Position numbers and translations under genes: made by a program
In this document: positions 22,555-33,751 of the stretch, piece by piece
How the letters are laid out: the number at the start of each line of letters is the position of its first letter
Numbering within the stretch: the stretch's first letter is position 1
Notes under the pieces: model-generated
What the model was told of the DNA's origin: nothing
Seen by the model: the letters and a program-made list of their open reading frames with translations, nothing else
Databases searched by the model: none
Source: Phlegmacium glaucopus
Lineage: Eukaryota > Basidiomycota > Agaricomycetes > Agaricales > Cortinariaceae
DNA: 49,428 nt
Assembly (NCBI GenBank): GCA_015039465.1
Contig: MU130067.1
Coordinates: 1-49,428 of the forward strand
Direction: 5' to 3'

Positions 22555-23389
22555 TCAATTGAAAGGTGGGGCAAGACGATAAGCGGGGGGATCCGTTTCA
22601 GCTCTTTGTTTCCCCATTGTATCGGTTCCGATCACGGGATCAAGCCACACTGGCACGGCGTCCTCTAATAGTTTCTTCTTGCGTCTTCGCTTGATGAGAC
22701 AACTCGCGATAACAAAGAAAAATATGAGGCCAACAAGAGCGACTAAACCAAAAACAATACCCGACAGAACCCTATTACCCAGAAAGGCTTTTACAGGGGC
22801 TGGATTCGAGCTAATGGCAGATGTCTGTCCTCCTGGGCACGGTGTCACTGTGCTACTCGAGCTAATAGCAATTGTCTGTCCTCCTGCAGATGCTGTCAAG
22901 GTAAAAACTACAACAGGTGTAGAATAATTTGTGGGGGTGGATGTAGAGGGTGGGGATGAGGACGAGGAAGTTGATGTTCTTTTAGAAAGAAAAACGACAC
23001 GGAAAAATGAGCGGTCTTATCACTTTGTAGGACGGAGCTCACGACTCACGATGAAGAGCCAGTAGTCGAAGTGGTGGAGATTAAACTTTTGAGTGAATCA
23101 GTAAGGAGTGGCCATATATTCAAAGGGACTCATACTATTTGGCAGATGAGGTGCTCGATGTTCTCGATGTGTTCAAGTTGCCAGTTGACGTGGTCTCCGT
23201 TGTTGACGTAGGCGGTCGCCTACCAGACCGAGAGTCTAATCAATGAACAGCTGGGCCCATATAAGTAGAAAAACATACCAAATCGGGCCGTGACCGCCAG
23301 CTAAAAGTACCTAGCTTTGGTAAGATTAATGTGGCAGAAAACACCAACTCACGCCATTGTCTCTCCTGGAGTAACTTCAAATCCTGAGC
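22555..23389 (-). CDS. Family M copy E: mucin-like single-pass protein
   Basis: Exon AQDLKLLQERQW is 23353-23389. It is followed by a single phase-1 52-nt intron and an exon reading PGGHGPIW, then Ser/Thr exons near 23200-23000. The last exon carries VTASAGGQT and PCPGGQT modules, the span GIVFGLVALVGLIFFFVIASCLIKRRR, and a tail ending TDPPAYRLAPPFN with a PPxY site. Compared with B and D it has no microexon amplification, so it represents the ancestral exon pattern. The start is unresolved. TATA and perfect CRE-like motifs lie upstream at 23845-23877. Confidence 0.5.
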
Positions 23390-23844
23390 CTGAGCACTCA
23401 TGACATACCAAAAAAAGAGACGAGGGAAAATGGGGGTGAGTGCAAAGGAGTTAAGTACGACTTTTAATCTATGGAATCATGGGTTCCTGAACTTCCTGTG
23501 CCGATGCCAGCATCGATTACTCGGACAAATATCACGTATCCAAGTATGAGACTAGGCTAACTAGGGTTAGAGTGTTGGACGGGGGTATGTTATTTTGAGG
23601 GAATTGATCAGATCGATTAAGGGTTGTCAACTAAACAATTAAGTATATTAACCGTCGAAGCATGATTGTGGAAAAACTCCAAAAAAAAAACTAATATGAG
23701 CTGTGAGGATAGCAGCAGAGGTATAAGGAAGATGAGACAGAGATTCTAGCATAGAGTCACGAAACGAATTGTGGCTGGAGGATAGAACAAGGAAGACAAT
23801 TATTAGAGTGCTGGAAATAAAAATAGAAGCTGCGGTCATGCCAG

Positions 23845-23877
23845 TGACGTCACAACGTTATTGTTCGCTTATATAAT
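23845..23877 (-). promoter_or_regulatory. TATA and CRE-like motif upstream of M copy E
   Basis: TGACGTCA at 23845-23852 and, on the minus strand, ATTATATAAG at 23868-23877. The spacing is similar in the other long units, although the CRE-like core there is GTGACGCC. The functional role is inferred. Confidence 0.35.
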
Positions 23878-24178
23878 TAGAATAAAATCTTTATCCTCAG
23901 CCTCGATTAGCTAACCATTCAACAAGTCACAGTTGCTTCCATCCTGAGACCTGCGAGAAGGCTCTAAGTGGCTTCATACGCTCTCGCAGATCATCCCGGT
24001 GTCCATAAGGGATAGGAACAGCTGTTGCGACGAAAAGTCTCCGGCTTTTATCCACACATCACACCACCACTAGTACATGTAGCGCACTCATCAATTGGTC
24101 ACAGATCTCCAATTGTTTGAGTATTGACTCTGGATCTAACGTTTCCAATAGTCCTCAGAGTTCCTTGTCAAGAGCACA

Positions 24179-24310
24179 ATGAGCACCAACACAAATTGAA
24201 AGTATGATTTGCCATGTCTTTGGAGATTCTCTGCTGACAACCGAAATAGCCATCTTTTCTCAATTATCCTTCAAACTCGCCGACAGGTTTGAAGAGTGTA
24301 TAAATACTGC
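24179..24310 (+). pseudogene. Gene U fragment (sixth unit)
   Basis: About 130 bases from the ATG of gene U. Here the local text reads through as LSFKLADRFEECINTA, without the extra bases that cause the frame change in copies 1-3, which suggests the original reading frame. An internal stop (CAAATTGA) is nevertheless present. It joins abruptly to the MFS gene. Confidence 0.4.
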
Positions 24311-24990
24311 GCCCAATCGCACTCAGGCTGTGTAGTTTTCTTGTCTTCCCAGACCTTCCTCTGACAACAAAGGTATTCTATCTGTCAAATCAGGGATCCT
24401 TATATATCTGATCTTATCGGTAGGAAGGCGTCTTACGGCTCAATGACCCCACTTTACACATTCAGCAACCTACCGCTTGAACAGATCACAGTCGCGTGCA
24501 ATGGCTTGTCCTTGTCTACATGGCTCCGGCTTTAATAGTATCCTCAATATATCTTCTCATATGGAACAGTCCCATAGCGCTCAAATTCTTCGCATATTGT
24601 GAGTTTTGATGTCCTTGGAGTTGCAATTTACTCACGACTTTTCAATAGAATTAGCTGGTGCTTCTTGTGCTGGACAGGCAACTACATTTGCGTAAGTTCA
24701 TTTCTAGATGGGCGAATCAGATATGTGCCGACAATGATCACGAAGGTGCGGTCATACTTGCCTTGATGAAGTTTGATCTTTCAATTATCTACAATGACGC
24801 CGGAGAATAAACAAACGATTGATTATAGCCCTACTTGGTGGTCAATCGTGTCCTATCCAGAGACCGATGGACCCCAGTTCCGCAATGGCATGATGTCTAA
24901 ACCATGTATATGCGTAACTATGCAACTATGCTAGGTATAACTTGGTTGGTCTATTATCTGGAACGCCGCTGGAAATAGTGCTCTCGAGAT
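24311..24990 (+). pseudogene. MFS transporter, decayed copy 4
   Basis: Short and internally deleted: the IALYGF-type segment with TFL-type text near 24320-24370, a jump at about 24470 to the hydrophobic run near 24510-24600, then the C-terminal text around TWWSIVSYPETDGPQFRNG at 24835-24900. No open frame spans it. It lies upstream (plus coordinates) of M copy F. Confidence 0.5.
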
Positions 24991-25287
24991 AACTTCAACT
25001 TCGTGATTGAAGACGTATCTCAAACCCACACCTCAAATGATCTTGGCGATTCTGGTCCCTCTAATGCTAGGTAATGGGCAAAGACTTGAGGGAAGCGTTC
25101 ATCATAAGATGTCCATATATCTAATATTTGACTAGTTGTACAAATGAAATTGTCCCTTATTACAAAAAAGCAAGAAAAGCGAAGTCAAGGGGGTAGGAAT
25201 AAGGGTGAAGGTGAGAGTATAGAATAACTTGTCGAAAAATGAGTGATTATGATCAAAATATCGAACCCCGGAGTTTGATGGACCGCA

Positions 25288-26518
25288 TCAATTGAAGGGT
25301 GGAGCAAGACAATATGCGGGGGGATCTCTTTCAGGCCTTTGTTTCCTCATTGTATCGGTTCCGATCACGGGAAGCCACACTGGCACGGCCTGCTCGAATA
25401 GTTTCTTCTTGCGTCTTCGCTTGATGACACATCTTGCGATAAAAATGAGAAATGCGAGGCCAACAAGACCGACTAAACCAAAAACAATACCCAACAGAAC
25501 CCTATTATCCAGAGAGGCTTTTGCAGGGACTGGGCTACTCGAGCTAATGGCCGGTGTCTGTGCTTCTGCGCATGGTGTCACTGTGTTACTCGAGCTAATA
25601 GAAAATGTCTGTCCTCCTGCGGATGGTGTCGTGGATGTAGAGGAGGATGAGGAAGTAGAGGAGGATGAGGAAGTAGAGGAGGATGAGGATGTAGAGGAGG
25701 ATGAGGATGTAGAGGATGAGGATGTAGAGGAGGATGAGGATGTAGAGGATGAGGATGTAGAGGAGGATGAGGATGTAGAGGATGAGGATGTAGAGGATGA
25801 GGATGTAGAGGAGGATGAGGATGTAGAGGAGGATGGGGATGTAGAGGGGGATGAGGATGTAGAGGAGGATGAGGATGTAGAGGAGGAGGATGTAGAGGAG
25901 GATGAGGATGTAGAGGATGAGGATGTAGAGGAGGATGAGGATGTAGAGGAGGATGAGGATGTAGAGGGGGATGGGGATGTAGAGAGGGATGAGGATGTAG
26001 AGGAGGATGAGGATGTAGAGGATGAGGATGTAGAGGATGAGGATGTAGAGGATGAGGATGAGCACGAGCACGAGCACGAGGAAGTTGTGGAAGTTGTGGA
26101 ACTCGATGTTCTTTGAGAAAGAAAACGACACGGAAAATTTAGCGGTCGTATCGTGTTGTAGGACGGAACTAACGACTCACGATGGAGAGCTAGTAGTCGA
26201 AGTGGTGGAGGTTGAACTTTTGAGTTAATCAGTAAGGAGTGGCATATATTCAGAGGGATTCATCATACTCGGCAGATGACATGCTCGATGTGGTCGATGT
26301 GTTCAAGTTCCCAGTTGACTTGGCCCTTCTTGTTGACGTAGGCGATCGCCTACCAGAACGAGAGTCCAATCAATGAACAGCTGGGCTCACATAAGTAGAG
26401 AATTTACCATCTCGGGCCATGACCGCCATCTAAAAGTACATAGCTTTGGTAAGATTAATGTGGCAGAAAACACCAACTCACGGAATTGTCTCTCTTGGAA
26501 TAGCTTCAAATCCTCAGC
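25288..26518 (-). CDS. Family M copy F: mucin-like protein with long Ser/Thr minisatellite
   Basis: Exon AEDLKLFQERQF is 26482-26518. Next come a 52-nt intron, an exon HGGHGPRW, and Ser/Thr exons joined by introns that end near 26340 and 26215. The final exon opens with TSSSTTSTTSS and a long minisatellite of TSSSS type (25638-26070). It continues with GGQT and EAQT modules, the span GIVFGLVGLVGLAFLIFIARCVIKRRR and a tail ending RDPPAYCLAPPFN (PPxY). The frame is open throughout. The usual upstream donor GTATGT is changed to CTATGG at about 26595, so 5' splicing may be altered. Confidence 0.5.
25638..26070. repeat. 18/21-bp minisatellite coding Ser/Thr
   Basis: About 430 bases of GAGGATGTAGAGGAG-type units with variable 6- and 3-base inserts. 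On the minus strand these encode runs of Ser with regular Thr (TSSSS). All unit lengths are multiples of three, so the M copy F frame is kept. The plus strand is also open here (Glu/Asp-rich) but has no gene context. Confidence 0.9.
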
Positions 26519-27179
26519 CTGAGCACTCATGACATACCAAAAAAACGAAACAAGATTGAAGAGGGAAAGCAAGGGTGATTTCAAAGGAGTTCCATAGGTG
26601 TTTTAACCCATGGAATCTTGGGTTCCCGAGCCGATGCCAGCGTCAACTACTCAGACAAATGCCACGTCTCGAATTATGGGACTAGGACTGACTAGGGTTA
26701 AACTGTCGAAGGGTACGTTATTTTAAGGAAATTGATAAGAGAGATCAAGGAATATGAACTAAACAATTAATCATATTAACTGTAGAAGCATTATGGTTGG
26801 GCAAAAAGACAAAAAGACGAACTAATTTGTGCTGCGAGCGCAGTCACAGGAGTCAAAGAAAGATGAGACAGATCTAGGGTCGGGTCACGAAAAGGATTGT
26901 GGCTGATGGATAAAATAAGAAAGGGAATTATTGGAATGGAGACGAGTGTTGGGAAAAAGGGTGGGTGAAAATAAAGATACAGCTGCTCTTTTTTCACGGT
27001 TAAGGGTCAGACGCGCTACACGATTTCGGAGTTTCAACTATCACGTGTATAGATGACAGATTTCATTGTTTCTAATGATGGTTATCCTCGACGTCTCTCG
27101 AGTTCCAGAGCCAGCCCGTATAATTTCTTTTTGTGTTAGGGTTCTTTGGAATTAAGGGTGGGGAGGACATCAGATAAGA

Positions 27180-27394
27180 GCTCATTATTGGTTTCAGGAT
27201 TGACATGCAGGGGTCGAGGCCAATCCCCCATTACTCGGCAATCCTCTCCCCGGCGTCCCCGTGCTGTTCGTGAACATATCGTTGACACTGTCCAAGGAAG
27301 GGTTAAACGCTTAACATCATCCTGATTCATCCAAGAAGAGCCGAAGCTTATCAAGTCGGATTTGAAGCAAAAGAGGAAGGCGGTGGCAGATGTT
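27180..27394 (+). pseudogene. Gene U middle fragment (seventh unit)
   Basis: Text matching the RWFQDWHAGIEANPP to KKSRR part of gene U (5860-6050), followed directly by MFS sequence at about 27395. No start or end remains. Confidence 0.4.
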
Positions 27395-29160
27395 GCATTT
27401 ATACCTTTGCAAAGGTGACTTATCATCTTGTATTTGAAGAAAACCTTTTCTTCTAGAAATGTGAACGGACATCTCGGAAGACGCGGTTGGCGATGGCTGT
27501 ATGTAAACAGATGTTCCTTAAAGTTACTCTGAGCTGATGCTCCGAATAACAAGGTTCATCATCGACGGTGTAATTACCCTCCCAATCGCACTGTATGATT
27601 TTCTTTCTTCCCAGACCTTCCTCGGACAACAAAAAACATTCTATCTGTCACATCAGGTGAATTTGAAATCGACAAAGGGATGCTTCAATTTATTGTTATA
27701 TATCTGATCTTATTAGTAGGAACGCGTCTTGGAGTATGAACGGCTTAATGACCCCACTTTACACATTCAGCAAACTAATACTTCCATATTGTCTTGGCTT
27801 CTCACCCGCAGAGTTTTGATTAGACGGAGGGTGGTACGCTTGTAGTGCATTCGTAAGTAGCCCATGTGCTCTTTAGTTATAACCCCCCTCTTCATCCCTC
27901 TTTCTTATGTTCAGTTTGCGACCTCTGGTGAGGTGGTTCTAACAACCTCATGAGACAATGGTTCAAGGCGATTGGCGGATATTCTGTGAAGCAAATCGGT
28001 GGGTTTGACATGCAGTTAGTTTTTTTTTGCTAATAAAGAGTCAATTCTTCTGGATCGGCGTTCGCAATTGTGTCTACACATGTTTTTGCCGCTTGGACGG
28101 ATCACACTCGCGTGCGATGGCCTGTCCTTGTCTACATGGCTCTAGCTTTAATAGAGTCCTCAATATGATCTTCTCATATGGAGCAGTCCCATAGCACTTA
28201 AATTCTTCGCATATTGTGAGTTCGTATGTCCTGGGATTTTCAATTTACTCACGACTTGCCAACAGAATTGGCTGGTGCTTCTTATGCTGGACAGGCAACT
28301 ACATTTGCGTAAGTTTATATGGCAGCTATTCCCAACTTTCCCTGATCGTATTTCCAGATGGGTGAATCAAATATGTGCCGACGATGACCAGCTTGCCTCT
28401 ATGATTCTGAAGTATGATCTTTCAATTATCTACAATGACGCAGAGAATAAAAAAACGATTAATTCAAATAGCATGTGCAACAATATCATCAATGGCTTGG
28501 TGGTCAATCGTGTTCTATCCAGCAACAGATGCACCCTGGGTTCCGCAAGGGCATGATTGCTATGCTATGTATATGCGTAGCTACGCTAGGTATAACTCGG
28601 TTGGTCTATTATCTGGAACGCCAGGAATTGCATTCTACCTCCCAATCGCACTGTATGATTTTCTTTCTTCCCAGGCCTTCCTCTGACAACAAAAACATTC
28701 TATCTGTCAAATCAGGTGAATTTGAAATCGACACAAAGGGATGCTTCAATTTATTGTTATATATCTGATCTTATCAGTAGGAACGCGTCTTGGAGTATGA
28801 ACGGCTCAATGACCCCACTTTACACATTCAGCAAACTCACACTTCTATATTGTCTTGGCGTCTCGCCCGCAGAGTTTTGATTAGAAGGAGTGTGGTACGC
28901 TTGTAGTGCATTCGTAAGCAGCCCATGTATTCTTTAGTTATTACCCTCCTCTTCATCCCCCTTTCCTATTTTCAGTTTGCGATCTCTGGTGAGACGATTC
29001 TAACAACCTCATGAGACAATGGTTAAAGGCGATTGGCGGATATTCTATGGAGAAAATTGGTGGGTTTGACGCGCAGTTAGTTTCTTGCTTGGTACAACTC
29101 GGTTGGTCTATTATCTGGAACGCCGGGAATGGCGTTCTCGAGATAACTTGGTGATTAAAG
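27395..29160 (+). pseudogene. MFS transporter, decayed copy 5 with internal duplication
   Basis: Runs from the GGAFTFAKVTYHL-like text near 27400 through FRITRFIIDGVITLPIAL (27540-27590), ILSWLLTRRVLIRRRVVRL (27790-27840), the hydrophobic run near 28110-28200 and the C-terminal SSMAWWSIVFYPATDAPWVPQG near 28480-28560. At 28625 the sequence restarts at the LPIAL segment and repeats about 480 bases (to about 29090) before continuing with the normal 3' flank. Frame breaks occur in both halves. Confidence 0.55.
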
Positions 29161-29432
29161 ACGTATCTCAAAGCAAAAACTCAGATGACTCTGACAATTT
29201 GAGTCCATCTAATGTTAGATGATGGGCAATGACTTTAGAGAAGCGTTCATCATAAAATGTATATATATTTCATATTTGACCAGTTGTACAAATAACATTG
29301 TGATTTATTACAAAAAGCAACAAAAAGTGAGGGCAAGGGGGTGGGAGTGAGGGTGGACAACTTGTTGACATCTGGAAGCAATAGGAAAGCCTGTCGGAAA
29401 GTGAGTGATTATGATGGAGATCTCGAGCCCCG

Positions 29433-29631
29433 TGTAAGAATGACAGCAAGAATTCTAATTTATTCGAGTACGATACTGGATTTATATACGCTATGGCTTG
29501 TAGTAGATAGTACGAATATGGCTTTTAATTAATTCAACTCGGGCATGGCAACGCCGAGAGCGCTGATCAAGCGCTTGATGGTGCCTAATGCTGCTTGTGA
29601 CCGTTTGCCCCGCGGACAACACATTCCAACA
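29433..29631 (-). mobile_element. Solo LTR, 199 bp, Copia-like termini
   Basis: Bounded by TGT...ACA and flanked by a 5-bp target duplication CCCCG (29428-29432 and 29632-29636). Sister units have the uninterrupted site (GAGCCCCGGAGTTC). In minus orientation it starts TGTTGGAATG, has a TATA-like GTATATAAA at about 29482-29490 and an AATAAA at 29459-29464 (plus TTTATT), as expected for U3 and R. No internal retrotransposon region is present. Confidence 0.85.
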
Positions 29632-29653
29632 CCCCGGAGTTCGATGGACCAGA

Positions 29654-30370
29654 TCAATTGAAAGGTGGGCCAAGATGGTATGGGGGGGGATCCGTTTCAT
29701 AATTGCTAGGTCTTTGTTTCCTCATTGTATCGGTTCCCATCACGGGATCAAACCTCACTGGCACGGCCTCCTCTAATAGTAATAGCTTCTTGTTGCGTCT
29801 TCGCTTGGTGACACAACTCGCGATAACAATGACAAATATGAGGCCAACCAGACCGACTAAACCAAAAACAACACCCGACAGAACCCTATTACCCAGAAAG
29901 CCTTTTGCAGGGGCTGGGTTACTCGAGCTAATAGTAGATGCCTGTCCTCCTGAAAATGCTGTCACGGTAACTTCAACAGTGTTTGTTGCTACTACAACAG
30001 GTAGAGAAGAATTTGTGGGGGTGGATGTAGAGAATGGGGGTGGGGAAGTTGTGAAACTCGATGCTCTTTGAGAAAGAAACGACAACGAAAAATTAGTGGT
30101 CTTATCGTGTTGTAGGACAGGATTCCGAACTAATGACTCACGATGAAGGACTTGTAATCGAAATGGTGGAAATTGGACTTTTGAGTTAATCAGTAAGACA
30201 TGGCATAAATTCGGAGGGACTCATCATACCCGGTAGATAACACACTCGATATGCTAGTTGGCCCGAGCTCTGTTGTTGGCCCGAGCTCTGTTGTTAGCGT
30301 AGCCGTTTGGCTACTAGAAGGAGAGTCCAGTCAATGAACAGCTAGGCTCACAAAAGTAGAAAGACATACG
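29654..30370 (-). CDS. Family M copy G, 5' exons lost
   Basis: The last exon is intact: TSTPTNSSLPVVV, VTVTAFSGGQA, the span GVVFGLVGLVGLIFVIVIASCVTKRRR and a tail ending TDPPPYHLGPPFN (PPxY). Ser/Thr exons are recognisable to about 30340. Homology stops at 30370, where an unrelated 715-bp sequence begins, so the AQDLKLLQ exon and promoter are gone. The gene is 5'-truncated and probably not expressed in the original way. A solo LTR lies just beyond its stop codon. Confidence 0.4.
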
Positions 30371-31085
30371 GCAAGCTCAGCGAGAAAAAAGTTGACATCG
30401 GTAGTTTACTTTTTTCGCTTGCGCAAGCGAGTAAAAGCAAGAAAAAGTGTGAAATCGACAAGGTACGAAGTAAGGATTGTTCTTATATGGTGCCAGTCAC
30501 CTAAAGGCCGCTAAGTATGGCTGCATCGCCATAATTATTCCATACCCGTACCTGGTTTGAGTGGGCGTTGCCTTTAGCACGGCAGATCCGAGTTCTATCA
30601 GATCAAGTGTTTAACAGATATCTTACGATACTATTACGGAGCTCACTTACCCGCATCCAAGACTACTATTTTAATGCTGATCCAGGGCCATGCAGTAGTA
30701 GGCAGTAGTCCAATTGGACCGCTGACTCGACTCATGTGAGGTGATGTGGTTGCCACCTGCACGGGTTTGCCGGCGCCGGTTTCGGCCGAGCTGTAGTACT
30801 TGATATCTAATCCAGTTCTCTAGTCTAATATCTAATCTATAATCTATTATCTGTTTGCACTGCCACAGCAGTTCGTTCGTGTTCCTCCAAGCTTTCTAAC
30901 TGAATTCCCAGGGCTCTGTAGATGACGCCTGCTGATTTCGAGACATTTGGTGGAATGAAAGATGGCAGAGACCACTTTTGTATGACAGGCAGCCAAATGT
31001 CGGCACTTCTGCTGAGTTTGAAATACAATTGCGTTCGCAGCAGAAGCCGACCGGCTAAACCTGCGCGAGTGAGATGAACTGGCAT
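30371..31085. other. Unrelated 715-bp insertion/replacement
   Basis: Sequence absent from all other units. It begins after ACATAC (30369) and ends just before the gene U text resumes (TTCTCTTTCACTATTTAT). It contains an inverted pair around 30380-30420 (GCGAGAAAAAAGT and ACTTTTTTCGC), the palindrome CGCTTGCGCAAGCG at 30416-30429, and a run of TCTAATATCTAATC words near 30820-30850. A minus-strand open stretch at 30837-31088 (83 codons) is unrecognised. It replaces the start of M copy G and the first half of gene U. Confidence 0.55.
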
Positions 31086-31700
31086 CATGGTTCTCTTTCA
31101 CTATTTATATGGTAGCTTTCTAATCGCAGGCAATCATAGGGCCCCTCTACGACAGGCTATCCGTGAGGTTTATGATGACCTCAAGTCCAAATCGTTTAAA
31201 AAGAACAAAGCTCGGTGATCTCCTCAACAAGAAAGGTGGAAGGTACCATGGACAAACCGACAGATAGGATTCCTTGATGTTTAATACCTATTCTAGCGTA
31301 CAATTCCTTTCCCTCGTCCTGGGGTGGAATGGTATCTCTACCAACCTCGTTGACACACCTCCAGACCAAGCAGGAGCCGAACACTCTTCACGACAAGCCA
31401 CCTTCTGGGAGAGTATGGGTGGAAAATAACTCTTCCAAGGTGGGCTCATTGCCCTCATTTGGAGGAGATATTCCAGCTCGCCTCGGCATACTAATCGCAA
31501 GTTCCACTCGAGATCTCTCCGATTACGTCAAGCAGGACCAAAGAGCATGTCAAACGTTGGAGTTGTGTTCTTCGACCCGTGTTTGGAGTTGCAGATATTG
31601 CAGGAGCTTCGGAACTCTCATACCTCCATGAAAGAAATCAAAATATTGGTCGAGCCCCTAGCCATGTTTGAGGCAATACGGCCATAACCGGAGGATGGTA
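31086..31700 (+). pseudogene. Gene U 3' half (eighth unit)
   Basis: Starts at the intron before the EVYDDLKSKSF segment, then GDLLNKKGG, the intron ending TTCTAG at 31298, and the last exon (GWNGISTNLVDTPPDQAGAE, then FFDPCLELQILQELRNSHTSMKEI to LAMFEAIRP). One frame change remains near 31425. This copy gives the clearest view of the gene's C-terminal part; I still recognise no family. Confidence 0.45.
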
Positions 31701-31911
31701 CCCTTTTCTCGTTCCTTGGTACCTCAGCCCCCTGAACGCCTGGCGTCGTGTGCGCTGGAGGCTCCTCGTTATGCTCGACTGCCTAAAATCCAGTTCAATT
31801 GGCAGAAAACACCAATCTACACTTTCTAGTACCAGTGTCGTCAGGAATGTAGAACAGGATGGTTTGATTATTTATGTTCATTTATCCCTATCTTGATAAT
31901 GCATTTTTACA

Positions 31912-33402
31912 GATTTATGTCATCCGTTTTTTCCAAGGAATCGCAGAATCTTCGACTTTTGTTGGAACACAGTATATCCTCAAATCGTTGGTGTTGTCAA
32001 TGATCTTCATCGCTTGATTTACCTGCTCACGGATTCAAAAGATGGTATATACCCAGAGAACTGGGGATACGGTCGGGCATCTTCACCAGTTCAGGTTTGA
32101 TCGGTACTCTGCCAGTGTCAATAAACGCATTTTTCGCAACCTATCTAGAAATACTGAGATATTTACAGATTCTCTGGATTTCGGCAGGGTGCCATCTATA
32201 GGTATGGGGAATCTTTCCATTTATACCTTTGCAAAGGTGACCTATCATCTTTTATTTGAAAAAAATCTTGTCTTCTAGGAATTTGAACGGACATATGGGC
32301 AGAAGCTGTTGACGATGGCTGTATGTAAACAGATGTTCTTTAAAGTGACTCTGATTTGATGTTCCAAATAACAAGGTTCGTCATCGACGGTGTATCACCC
32401 TCCCGATCGCACTGTATGGTTTTCTTGGCTTCCCAGACCTTCCTTGGACAACAAAAATATTCTATCTGTCAAATCAGGTGAATTTGAAATTGACAAAGGG
32501 ATGCTTCAATTTATGGTTATATATCTGATCTCATCGGTAGGAACGCGTCTTGGAGTATGAACGGCTCAATGACCCCACTTTACACATTCAGGAACCTACC
32601 ACTTCCGTATTGTCTTGGCGTCTCGCCCGCAGAGTTTTGACTAGATGGAGGGTGCTATGCTTGTAGTGCACTCGTAAGTAGCCCATGTGTTCCTTAGTTA
32701 TAACCCCCCTTTTCATCCCTCTTTCCTATGTTCAGTTTGCGATCTCTACTGAGACGGTTCTAACGACCTCATGAGAAAATGGTTAAAGGTGATTGGCGGA
32801 TATTCTGTGGAGCAAATCGGTGGGTTTGATGTGTAGTTAGTTTTTTTTGCTAATAAAGAGTCCATCCTTCTAGATCGACGGCGTTCGCAATTGTGTCTAT
32901 ACATGTTTTTGCCGCTTGGACGGATCGCATTCGCGTGCGATGGCCTGTCCGTATCTACATGGCTAGCTTTAATAGTATCCTCAATGTCTTCTCATGTGGA
33001 GCAGTCCCATGGTGCTTAAATTCTTCGCATATTGTGAGTTCTTATGTCCTTGGAGTTGCAATTTACTCACGACTTTTCAATAGACTTAGCTGGTGCTTAT
33101 GCGGGACAGGCAACCTACATTTGCGTAAGTTTATATGGCAGCTACCCCTAACTTGTCCTGATCGTAGTTTTAATTCATTTCTAGATGGGAAAATCATATA
33201 TGTGCCGACGATGATCAAGAACGTGCCAGTGCGGTCGTGCTTGCCTCTATGAAGTATTATCTTTCAATTATCTACACTGACACGGAGAATAGCATGTGCA
33301 ACAATATCATTAATGATTGGTATGCTATGTATATGCGTAGCTACGCTAGGTATAACTCGGTTGGTCTATTGTCTGGAACGCTGGGAATGGCGTTCTCGAG
33401 AT
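31912..33402 (+). pseudogene. MFS transporter, decayed copy 6
   Basis: One of the fullest copies: FFQGIAESSTFVGTQYI near 31932-31980, an intron, then WYIPRELGIRSGIFTSSGLIG near 32043-32105. FVIDGV near 32368-32395, YGFLGFPDLPWTTK near 32415-32456, an intron, ERVLEYERLNDPTLHI near 32543-32590, and SILSWRLARRVLTRWRVL follow. After these come the hydrophobic run near 32950-33050 and a C-terminus deleted after ASMKY at about 33250. Despite long readable exons it has frame changes and lacks part of the C-terminal domain. Confidence 0.6.
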
Positions 33403-33751
33403 AACTTCAACTTCGTGATTGAAGACCTATCTCAAAGAAAAAAATTAGATGATCTTGGCAATATGTGTCCCTCTAATGCTAGATGAGCTAGATGATGGGC
33501 AAAGACCTTAGGGAAGCGTTCATTAAAATGTATATGTATATGATGTTTGACTGTTGTACAAATGACATTGTGATCTATTACAAAAAAAGCGACAAAAAGC
33601 GAGGACAAGGGGGTGGGAGTGAGGGTGAGGGTGAGTGTGAAGGTGAAGGTGAGAGTAGCGAACAACTTGTCGACATCTGGAAGCAATAGGAACTGTCGGA
33701 AAGTGGGTGATTAAGATGGAGATCTCGAGCCCCGGTGTTCCACGGACAAGA

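Noticed and set aside
25292..26116. Long plus-strand open stretch of Glu/Asp/Val repeats (274 codons)
   Set aside because: It is the antisense of the M copy F last exon. Similar antisense frames lie opposite all M copies and carry no start context, introns or family features.
26387..26584. Signal peptide MKSPLLSLFNLVSFFWYVMSAQA for family M
   Set aside because: The first codon is TTG, and the segment behaves as the pyrimidine-rich end of an intron before GCTCAG in all copies. The true N-terminus remains open.
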